The notes below the pieces were generated by a model. It saw nothing but the letters and a program-made list of their open reading frames with translations, searched no databases and had not been told where the DNA came from. From NCBI GenBank assembly GCA_002316225.1, contig DCDC01000207.1:1-5251 (forward strand): DNA of 5,251 nt, in the 5' to 3' direction. The position numbers and the translations under genes were made by a program. The DNA is from Firmicutes bacterium UBA1065 (GTDB lineage: Bacteria; Bacillota; Clostridia; Tissierellales; Sedimentibacteraceae). Shown here one piece after another: positions 1 through 5,251 of the stretch; within the stretch, counting starts at the first letter, position 1, and every line of letters starts with the position of its first letter.

Positions 1-171
1 AAGCCTGCCCATGCAGCCATTGCCATGAGCATGGAGGCAGTGTTTGCAGCTATAGGCGGAATGATTATTTTGCATGAAACAATGTCTTTAAGGGGATTCC
101 TGGGTTGTGCCCTCATGATGGCCGGAATCCTCATAACACAAACTGAAAATATTAAAGCCGAAGCCAAATAG
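1..171 (+). CDS. DMT superfamily (EamA-type) transporter, C-terminal fragment
   Basis: Frame 1 is open from the window edge to a TAG stop and gives the last 56 residues of a protein whose start lies outside the window. The visible part starts KPAHAAIAMSMEAVFAAIGG, continues through a hydrophobic stretch with a conserved-looking H-E pair (LHETMSLRG), and ends with a second membrane segment (about residues 35-47) and a short charged tail. The pattern 'S-x-E-x-V-x-A...hydrophobic-E-x-x-x-x-x-G...G-x-x-L/M-x-x-x-G-I' is typical of the last two helices of EamA/RhaT-like drug/metabolite transporters, which export amino acids or other small metabolites across the inner membrane. The substrate cannot be told from this fragment. 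The gene converges on the ABC transporter operon. It was called from the reading frame and family pattern alone; a different multi-helix permease is possible but less likely. Confidence 0.8.
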   Translation, partial: KPAHAAIAMSMEAVFAAIGGMIILHETMSLRGFLGCALMMAGILITQTENIKAEAK

Positions 172-250
172 GATTTTTTTCACACAATAATTGAAATTTT
201 GAACATATTCCACAATGGTGCCAAGGACCAATGGAGCAGTCATATTAAAA

Positions 251-278
251 GGGGACACGCTTACAAAGTCGTGTCCCT
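251..278. terminator. Shared bidirectional intrinsic terminator
   Basis: GGGGACACG (251-259) pairs with CGTGTCCCT (270-278): eight Watson-Crick pairs plus one outer G-T, around a 10-nt loop. On the minus strand the stem is followed by TTTTAATAT, seven bases past the permease stop codon, so it is well placed to end the ABC operon. On the plus strand it is followed by ATTTGTTT, so it can also stop transcription from the transporter gene that ends at 171. No separate hairpin was seen just after that gene, although a run of seven Ts follows its stop. The interval 172-250 otherwise shows no gene or recognisable site. Confidence 0.8.
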
Positions 279-284
279 ATTTGT

Positions 285-3200
285 TTACTCAACAGCTTTC
301 ATGGATTCTACCATTTCGATTTTATTAAGCTTTCTTGTCAGGAAGAGGTTAACCAACAAGGAGAAGAGGAAGGTAAAGAGGGCTGCCATTCCGTAGCTAT
401 GGGCCGATATTTCCCTCCCCAGCATCAAGTTGGACGCTTCCACCGTTTTTACCACAAAAGTATGGAGATACTTACCTAAGAACAAACCTAAAACAGTTCC
501 CAACAAGCTAAGAATAACCGATTCCCTGAATACATAGGCCGCTATCTCCTCCCTGTGGTAGCCCAATACTTTTAGGGTGGACAATTCTTTTCTTCTCTCG
601 TTTATATTGATATTGGTTAGATTATATAATACTATGAAGGCTAAGGCAGCCGATGAAAAGACTATTACGGTAACAATGAAATTAATGTTATTCAGGAGGC
701 TGTCAAAGGATTTTTTGAGCTGGGACAAGGGCTCGGCGCTCATTATTTCCCCCTTTAGCAGCATTTCTATAGCCTCATCCATGGGCTGTCCTTCTTCGAT
801 ATTGGAGTCAACCATTATGGTATTGTATTCGATTCTTTCATCGAAGGCCTTTTCATAATCATTTTTATTAATATATAAATATATTCCAACATAGTTTTCG
901 GTAATTCCCGTCACTATGAATTCAGCTTCCTCATCATCTTCATTTTTGATCTTAAGTTTGTCTCCTGTCTTTATGTTTAAGGTTTCAGCCAATTTTTCCG
1001 TTATTATGACCGATGAATTGGAAAATACTATAGGACTTCCCGTTACCCTGTCTCTTAAACTTATTACTTCATTAAGCTTTTCCTCATTCTTGGGTACTAT
1101 GACCGTAGCAGCAAGTTCGTCACCTTCATGGTCGATGTAGACCGTATCGGACATTACTTCCGCGTATATGTGATGCTCTGAAAGAAAATTATTCAGAACC
1201 TCATCTTTTTCTTCCTTTTCCAGTTGTATTGTCAAGTCATACCTTAATATATCCGCGAATTGGGTGTTGGCAATGGCTCCAATGGAGTCATGCAAGCCGA
1301 AGCCGGTAACCATAAGTGCCGTACAGCCCGCTATTCCGGTGACGGTCATATAAAAATGCCTCTTGTATCTTAAAATATTTCGAGCCGTTGACTTGTGGGT
1401 GAACTTCATTCTTGACCAAATAAAGCCCACTCTTTCCAGTATAATTCGCTTTCCTGCCTTGGGAGCCCTGGGCAGCATCAGGGTCGAAGGTTTCTCCTTA
1501 AGGGTCTGGTAGCTCACATACAAGGTCACAAGGACCGTGCTTAAAATTGATAAGAGGGAAACAGGCAAGGCATATTCCCAAAGTATGTTATCGGTTAGCT
1601 CCGGCAGGTCATACATTGTCCGGTATGCATTCCAAATCACGTTTGGAAGCAGCTTGGAACCCGAAAAAATACCAACTATACTTCCTAAGATGCTTGCGGT
1701 CCCGCAGTAGATTACATACTTTGAAATGATTGTCGATTTTTTATAACCCAAGGCCTTCAGGGTCCCTATCTGAGTCCTTTCTTCCTCCACCATCCTGGTC
1801 ATGGTGGTCAGGGTAACCAAGGCTGCTATCAAGAAGAAAAATATGGGAAAGACCCTTGCTACATCGGCAACCTTCTCGACATTCACGGCAAAGGATAAGT
1901 AGCTTACGTTTGAATTTCTGTCAAGGACATACCATTTGGGCATTTCAAGCTCTTCTATTTCCTTTTCCGCATCGGCGATTTTTTGAGCTGCATCAGCAAG
2001 CTCTCTTTCGGCATCTGCCTTTGCCTCTAAGTATTCCCTCTCCCCGTCTTCAAATTCCTTCAGTCCGTCCCGGTACTCCTTGATCCCGTCAGCAAGCTCA
2101 ATTTCGGCATCACGGATTTCCTTGTTTGCTTTTTCTGTTTCCTCCTGGAGGGTTTTTTCGGCATCCTTTAATTCTTCAAGGCCATCATAATATTCCTTCC
2201 AACCGTCATCAAGCTTAATCCTGGCGTCCTGGAGCTCCTTTTCCCCGTCCTCTATTTCCTTTTTGGCATCCTCCAGTTCTTTCCGGGCATCCTCCAATTC
2301 CTTCCATGCATCCTGAAGCTTGGCCCGGTTGTCCTCCAGTTCCTTTCTTCCTTCTTCTATTTCTTTTTTCGCCTGGTTAAGTTCTCTCCTGCCGCTTTTA
2401 AGTTTAGCCAGGCCTGCCTCATATTGGGCCCATCCCTGCTCAATCTGCTTGGTGGCGGCCTTTAAGGATTCTTCTCCGGCCTTAAGCTGCTTGTAGGCTT
2501 TTAGCAATTCTTCCGCATTTGGGGGGACTTCATAACCCATGGACACCATCAGGCTAAGTATCTCCGTAATCTGATCAGGGGATATAAGTTCACTTTCAAT
2601 GGCATACATGAGGCCTTCTGTTGTTGTAATCCCGGTCTCAGCCGGCAGAAAGGCAATGATTTGTCCTGCCAGCTGCTCGAATTGAGCTTTTTGCAGGTTC
2701 AATAGTTCCATTCCGGCCTTGTATTCTTCTTCCGCCTTGGTAAGTTCCTTCTTTGCGGCAGCCAATTCTCTTTCTCCTGACCTGATCTTTCTTAAGCCCT
2801 TCTCATATTCCTCGACCCCTTCCAGGAACTCCTGCTCCCCTTCGTCGAATTCCTTCTGGGCATCCTGCAGTTCTTTTTCGGCATCAAGAAATTCCTTTAA
2901 ACCGTCCTCATATTCTTTTTTCCCGTCCTCTAATTCGATTAATCCCTCGGCATAATCCTTTTCCCCGTCTTCCAGCTCAATTTTGGCATCAGCCAGCTTT
3001 TCGTACCCTTCCTTTATTTCTTTTTCAGCATCTGCAACTTTTTCCTGCAACTCTACTTTTGCATCAGCTATTTCTTTCTTTCCTTCTTCTATGTCCTTCC
3101 AGGCATCGGCAAGCTCTTTTCTTGCATCTTCCAGTTCTTTTTCGGCATCAGCCAGTTCAGCCTCTGCTTCTGCTTTGGCTTTTTCATATTCCTTTTTTGC

Positions 3201-4022
3201 GTCATTTAATTTTTCGTAGGCTTCTTCCTTAATTTCCATGTCCCTTATTGCTGACTGCTTCTTGCCCAGTTCTTCCAACATTTCAACCTTGTCTTCCACA
3301 TATTCCTCATATTCATCGGTAAAGGCAGTCATGGGGCCTGTATCCTTCAAGGTAATGAAAAAGTCCGTATAAACGTCCATGGAATAGGCGCTTTCATCCA
3401 CATATACTATGGCAGATATTCTTCCGTTTCCTATATTGGTTCTTTCGATTTCAACGGAAAAATGAGAAGGGTTCCTTACAATTCCCACAACCTCAAATTC
3501 TTTAACCCCATAAGTATCGTCTATATCTTCGTAATCCTTGTTTGTTTCCGAAATTCTTAATTTTTCTCCTATATTTATGTTCGTTATATGGCCGATGCCT
3601 TTTTCAACAAGGGCTTCATGCTTGTTTTCAGGCATCCGGCCTTCAATAAGATTAAGCTTGTTCAATTCCTTTCCATTAAAAAAAGGCAGGCCGTAAATCC
3701 TTGCCGTCAAAACCCCGTTGCTTGAGGTATCAAGCAAGGCATCGGTAACATAGGCAGGCATAATCTTTTCAACAAGGCCTGTTTCCCGGACTGCTCTTAT
3801 ATCTTTTTCCGTAAGACCCTTTGTCCCCTTAATGTCTATGTCATACATCCTGCCGGAATCGTAATAATCATCAACAGTGTTTTTCATGTTGGGAGTAGTG
3901 GCCAGCAGACCCGACAAAAAACCCACGCTAAGGGCGACTATCCCGAAAATAGCCGTAAATCTCCCGATGCTGTGCTGTATTTCCTTAATTATTATCTTCA
4001 CATAGGTTTTTTTCATTACCAT
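285..4022 (-). CDS. FtsX/MacB-type ABC transporter permease with giant coiled-coil hairpin insertion
   Basis: This is the membrane part of an ABC transporter (1245 residues), much longer than an ordinary FtsX or MacB permease (roughly 300-650). Order seen: cytoplasmic start; TM1 about 21-42; extracellular MacB-like core 43-237; heptad-rich helix 262-448; non-heptad tip 449-505; second heptad-rich helix 506-692; linker 693-721 (WYVLDRNSNVSY); TM2 722-743; FtsX motif EERTQIGTLKALGYKK (747-762); TM3 768-790; TM4 816-838; TM5 889-910; second extracellular domain 911-1109; TM6 1113-1134; second FtsX motif ERRKELSTLKVLGY (1142-1155); TM7 1164-1186; TM8 1207-1229. It is therefore two FtsX units in one chain, with the insertion only in the first. 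The linker and TM2 region match a class of Firmicute permeases annotated only as FtsX-like. By analogy with MacB/FtsEX it may transmit force outward rather than move a solute through a pore; substrate unknown. Its ATG overlaps the ATPase stop by 7 nt. A second ATG two codons later (4014-4016) is an alternative start: AAAGGA at 4027-4032 lies 4 nt from the first and 10 nt from the second. Confidence 0.93.
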   Translation of the reverse strand: MVMKKTYVKIIIKEIQHSIGRFTAIFGIVALSVGFLSGLLATTPNMKNTVDDYYDSGRMYDIDIKGTKGLTEKDIRAVRETGLVEKIMPAYVTDALLDTSSNGVLTARIYGLPFFNGKELNKLNLIEGRMPENKHEALVEKGIGHITNINIGEKLRISETNKDYEDIDDTYGVKEFEVVGIVRNPSHFSVEIERTNIGNGRISAIVYVDESAYSMDVYTDFFITLKDTGPMTAFTDEYEEYVEDKVEMLEELGKKQSAIRDMEIKEEAYEKLNDAKKEYEKAKAEAEAELADAEKELEDARKELADAWKDIEEGKKEIADAKVELQEKVADAEKEIKEGYEKLADAKIELEDGEKDYAEGLIELEDGKKEYEDGLKEFLDAEKELQDAQKEFDEGEQEFLEGVEEYEKGLRKIRSGERELAAAKKELTKAEEEYKAGMELLNLQKAQFEQLAGQIIAFLPAETGITTTEGLMYAIESELISPDQITEILSLMVSMGYEVPPNAEELLKAYKQLKAGEESLKAATKQIEQGWAQYEAGLAKLKSGRRELNQAKKEIEEGRKELEDNRAKLQDAWKELEDARKELEDAKKEIEDGEKELQDARIKLDDGWKEYYDGLEELKDAEKTLQEETEKANKEIRDAEIELADGIKEYRDGLKEFEDGEREYLEAKADAERELADAAQKIADAEKEIEELEMPKWYVLDRNSNVSYLSFAVNVEKVADVARVFPIFFFLIAALVTLTTMTRMVEEERTQIGTLKALGYKKSTIISKYVIYCGTASILGSIVGIFSGSKLLPNVIWNAYRTMYDLPELTDNILWEYALPVSLLSILSTVLVTLYVSYQTLKEKPSTLMLPRAPKAGKRIILERVGFIWSRMKFTHKSTARNILRYKRHFYMTVTGIAGCTALMVTGFGLHDSIGAIANTQFADILRYDLTIQLEKEEKDEVLNNFLSEHHIYAEVMSDTVYIDHEGDELAATVIVPKNEEKLNEVISLRDRVTGSPIVFSNSSVIITEKLAETLNIKTGDKLKIKNEDDEEAEFIVTGITENYVGIYLYINKNDYEKAFDERIEYNTIMVDSNIEEGQPMDEAIEMLLKGEIMSAEPLSQLKKSFDSLLNNINFIVTVIVFSSAALAFIVLYNLTNININERRKELSTLKVLGYHREEIAAYVFRESVILSLLGTVLGLFLGKYLHTFVVKTVEASNLMLGREISAHSYGMAALFTFLFSLLVNLFLTRKLNKIEMVESMKAVE
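1947..3239 (-). repeat. Heptad-repeat region of the permease (two coiled-coil arms plus tip)
   Basis: This part of the permease gene is a degenerate 21-bp (7-codon) repeat. Arm 1 (residues 262-448, nt 2679-3239) and arm 2 (506-692, nt 1947-2507) flank a non-heptad tip (449-505, nt 2508-2678) containing PAETG and a P-P pair. The repeat unit reads roughly K-E-L-x-D-A/G-x. The large core residue (L, I, Y, F) falls at 336, 343, 350 and so on without a miss to 448 in arm 1, and from 506 to 625 in arm 2. The second core position is nearly always Ala or Gly. The outer positions are rich in K, E and D. Two 11-residue steps break the rhythm in each arm (279-290 and 325-336; 625-636 and 664-675). Other-strand open frames here are by-products of the repeat. 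Confidence 0.9.
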
Positions 4023-4720
4023 TCAATCCTTTCGACGGGCAAAGGATTTTCATTTATTTCTATCTTGTGAACCGTTCCGTTTCTTAAATGAATGACCTTG
4101 TCCGCCATCCGGGTAATAGCCAAATTATGGGTTACCACTATAACCGTCTTTCCCATCAGCTTGCATGTATCATGCAATAATTTAAGGACATTCTTCCCAG
4201 TATTGTAATCCAGTGCCCCTGTCGGCTCATCACATAAAAGAATCTTGGGATTCTTGGCTAGGGCCCTGGCTATGGAAACCCTCTGCTGCTCTCCTCCCGA
4301 CAACTGGGAAGGGAAGTTGTCCATCCTGTCCTCAAGGCCGACCAGTTTAAGGGCTTCCCGGGGGTCCCGGGGGTCCTTGCATATTTCGGAGGCCAGTTCC
4401 ACATTTTCAAGGGCGGTTAAGTTTTGCATCAAGTTATAAAATTGAAAAACAAAGCCCACGTCATACCTGCGGTAATCCGTAAGCTGTCTTTCGTTTAATG
4501 AGCTCACTATCTTATTATCTAATTTTATCAGTCCGCTGTCGCAGGAGTCCATTCCTCCCAGCATATTTAAAATAGTTGTTTTTCCTGCCCCGCTGGGACC
4601 GACTATCACGCAGAATTCATTCTTGTCTATGGTGAAAGAAACATTTTGGGCAGCCGGTATCTTAATGCTGCCTGTGTAATAGTATTTGCACACATCCCTA
4701 AAAACTACAAAATCTTTCAA
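4016..4720 (-). CDS. ABC transporter ATPase, LolD/MacB type
   Basis: This is the ATP-hydrolysing subunit that should drive the overlapping downstream permease; it acts as a dimer on the cytoplasmic face. With the TTG at 4718-4720 as start it has 234 residues, the usual length for this family. All motifs are present: Walker A GPSGAGKT (41-48), Q-loop FVFQF with Gln93, signature LSGGEQQ (140-146), Walker B ILLCDEP (160-166) with catalytic Glu165, D-loop GALD (168-171) and H-loop His198. The order and wording (VGFVFQFYNLM, LSGGEQQRVSIARALAKNP, DEPTGALD) are typical of the LolD/MacB/FtsE-like branch. I prefer this start because GGAGG (4726-4730) lies exactly 5 nt upstream. A longer reading from a TTG at 4730-4732 would use a codon that overlaps this ribosome binding site. 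It is the first gene of a two-gene operon. Oddity: a 9-bp tandem duplication encodes DPRDPR (nt 4357-4374). Confidence 0.96.
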   Translation of the reverse strand: MKDFVVFRDVCKYYYTGSIKIPAAQNVSFTIDKNEFCVIVGPSGAGKTTILNMLGGMDSCDSGLIKLDNKIVSSLNERQLTDYRRYDVGFVFQFYNLMQNLTALENVELASEICKDPRDPREALKLVGLEDRMDNFPSQLSGGEQQRVSIARALAKNPKILLCDEPTGALDYNTGKNVLKLLHDTCKLMGKTVIVVTHNLAITRMADKVIHLRNGTVHKIEINENPLPVERIEW

Positions 4721-4725
4721 AATAA

Positions 4726-4730
4726 CCTCC
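4726..4730 (-). promoter_or_regulatory. Ribosome binding site of the ATPase gene (decides the start)
   Basis: The minus strand reads GGAGG followed by TTATT and then TTG, an optimal 5-nt spacing to the TTG at 4718-4720. This places the start four codons inside the longest open frame. Confidence 0.85.
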
Positions 4731-4763
4731 AAAAATCGGATGCCTCATTGTCCGTTGAAAAGC

Positions 4764-4792
4764 ATTATAACATTTAAAGAGGCGCATTTCAA
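4764..4792 (-). promoter_or_regulatory. Sigma-A-like promoter of the ABC transporter operon
   Basis: On the minus strand, TTGAAA (4792-4787, five of six consensus bases) is separated by exactly 17 bp from a perfect TATAAT (4769-4764). TG at 4772-4771 gives an extended -10 (TGTTATAAT). Transcription should start near 4757, leaving a leader of about 37 nt before the ATPase start. No riboswitch-like or attenuator structure is visible in that leader. The site predicts strong basal expression unless a repressor acts here. Confidence 0.75.
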
Positions 4793-4805
4793 TTATTTTT
4801 ATCCC

Positions 4806-4834
4806 TTCATATTCCCGGTCAGGGTGCATATAAT
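4806..4834 (+). promoter_or_regulatory. Sigma-A-like promoter of the small membrane protein gene
   Basis: A perfect TATAAT (4829-4834) lies 17 bp downstream of TTCATA (4806-4811, four of six consensus bases). Transcription would start near 4841, about 20 nt before the start codon. It diverges from the ABC operon promoter, with only about 13 bp between the two -35 boxes, so the two polymerase sites lie almost back to back. Confidence 0.6.
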
Positions 4835-4850
4835 CTACTAAAAGTAAAAA

Positions 4851-4856
4851 GAGGTG
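4851..4856 (+). promoter_or_regulatory. Ribosome binding site of the small membrane protein gene
   Basis: GAGGTG lies 5 nt before the ATG at 4862, a good match and spacing that supports this start. Confidence 0.75.
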
Positions 4857-4861
4857 AATGT

Positions 4862-5146
4862 ATGTTTAATGATTTCATGACTTTGGATGTTTTGACCACC
4901 TTTGCCGGTCTTACAGCTACCACCATGTTAATAGTGCAGTTCACGAAATCCCTTGTTAAGAAGAAATTCGGTGATTCCTATGTAAGATTATATACTTTTA
5001 TTATTGCATTAATTCTCACATTCTTGTTTGCGCGCCAGGGAGATAAGGCCCAAGGGATTATAATGACAATAATAAATGCAATACTGATAACCATTGCTGC
5101 AGCCGGTGGCTATGAAATGATAACCGACCCCTTTGCAAGAAAATAA
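4862..5146 (+). CDS. Small three-helix membrane protein, holin-like
   Basis: The 94-residue protein starts at an ATG with a good ribosome binding site and its own promoter, so it is very probably expressed. It has three predicted membrane segments (about 8-27, 42-57 and 64-84), a basic loop with KSLVKKKFG between the first two, and a short tail TDPFARK. The arrangement (hydrophobic N-terminal helix, 'QFTKSLVKKKFGDSYVRLYT', a short second helix, then a third helix ending in an A-A-A-G-G-Y stretch) resembles small phage holins of the Hol44/superfamily V type. This is from memory of the pattern, without a search. Holins form lesions in the inner membrane that release cell-wall enzymes. No lysin or other phage gene is visible beside it, so a chromosomal small membrane protein of unknown role is an equal alternative. 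It diverges from the ABC operon. Confidence 0.85.
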   Translation: MFNDFMTLDVLTTFAGLTATTMLIVQFTKSLVKKKFGDSYVRLYTFIIALILTFLFARQGDKAQGIIMTIINAILITIAAAGGYEMITDPFARK

Positions 5147-5150
5147 AAAA

Positions 5151-5187
5151 GCTTAACTTGTGAGCGGATATTTTTATTATTTTTTGC
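5151..5187 (+). terminator. Possible weak terminator after the holin-like gene
   Basis: GCTTA (5151-5155) can pair with TGAGC (5161-5165) as a 5-bp stem including one G-T, with a 5-nt loop. A T-rich stretch (5171-5186) follows. The stem is short and four bases separate it from the Ts, so this is only a candidate. Confidence 0.3.
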
Positions 5188-5207
5188 CAATAACAGGTTA
5201 CCATTTA

Positions 5208-5251
5208 TCATACTGAGCAAAGCGAAGAATTTCACACGTTTGTCATCCTGA
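5208..5251. repeat. Intergenic repeat with 35-bp period, truncated by window edge
   Basis: TCATACTGA (5208-5216) recurs as TCATCCTGA (5243-5251), eight of nine bases, exactly 35 bp later at the window end. Between them lies GAGCAAAGCGAAGAATTTCAC. The wording 'GTCATCCTGAGC-AAGCGAAGAATCTC' is familiar from dispersed intergenic repeats in many bacterial genomes, from memory. The second unit is cut off, so the number of copies is unknown. Confidence 0.55.

Noticed and set aside
216..234. TGGT/ACCA hairpin and CAATGG direct repeat in the intergenic gap, considered as a terminator for the left gene
   Set aside because: The stem is only 4 bp and no T run follows; the hairpin at 251-278 is a far better terminator.
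199..396. 65-residue plus-strand open frame across the terminator
   Set aside because: It runs through the terminator hairpin and into the antisense of the permease end, and has no recognisable protein features.
577..2083. Several other plus-strand open frames (577-858, 916-1140, 1547-1729, 1856-2083)
   Set aside because: All lie wholly inside the permease gene on the opposite strand, whose frame is supported by membrane segments and FtsX motifs.
2719..3219. Two long plus-strand open frames (2719-2955 and 2983-3219) opposite the coiled coil, rich in Ser and Phe
   Set aside because: They are the antisense reading of GAA/GCA/AAG-rich heptad codons, which yields few stops. The composition is extreme and no ribosome binding site was seen.
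1947..3239. Coiled-coil region considered as a tandem DNA repeat or assembly artefact
   Set aside because: The frame stays open throughout, the codons vary from heptad to heptad, and the 21-bp period is only visible at the protein level, so this is an old, selected protein repeat.
4245..4439. 64-residue plus-strand open frame
   Set aside because: It is the shadow of the ATPase, whose full set of motifs lies on the minus strand.
4742..4783. Inverted repeat GCCTC (4742-4746) and GAGGC (4779-4783) flanking the ABC operon -10 box, considered as an operator
   Set aside because: There are only five matching bases per arm with 32 bp between, which is easily chance, although the position around the promoter is suggestive.

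Overview
The window looks like chromosomal DNA from a low-to-moderate GC Gram-positive bacterium, probably a clostridial-type Firmicute. The evidence is the AT-rich intergenic DNA, strong GGAGG-type ribosome binding sites, a TTG start, clean sigma-A-like promoters (TTGAAA-17 bp-TATAAT), and protein families that are common in Firmicutes. I cannot name the species.

Layout from left to right. (1) Positions 1-171 hold the 3' end of a rightward gene for a DMT/EamA-type membrane transporter. (2) A GC-rich hairpin at 251-278 sits between this gene and the next, which converge, and can end transcription in both directions. (3) Positions 285-4720 hold a leftward two-gene ABC transporter operon. It is read from a strong promoter near 4764-4792: first a LolD/MacB-type ATPase (4016-4720), then, overlapping its stop codon, a 1245-residue FtsX/MacB-type permease (285-4022). 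(4) Positions 4721-4861 are a divergent promoter region. (5) Positions 4862-5146 hold a rightward gene for a 94-residue protein with three membrane segments that resembles a phage-type holin. (6) After a weak possible terminator, the right edge runs into a repeat with a 35-bp period that is cut off by the window end.

How the genes work together: the ATPase and permease form one transporter. The permease holds two FtsX units (1+3 membrane segments each) in one chain, so it is probably a complete transmembrane part paired with an ATPase dimer. Its striking feature is a roughly 430-residue alpha-helical insertion in the first extracellular domain. This is a near-perfect heptad array that appears to fold back on itself as an antiparallel coiled-coil hairpin about 28 nm long, with a short non-heptad tip. 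The two arms carry matching breaks in the heptad rhythm, in mirror order about the tip, which is internal evidence for the hairpin. The likely role, by analogy with MacB and FtsEX, is to turn ATP-driven motion into work outside the membrane, in or across the cell wall; the substrate or target is unknown. The transporter and holin-like genes are divergent, and nothing in the sequence links their functions.
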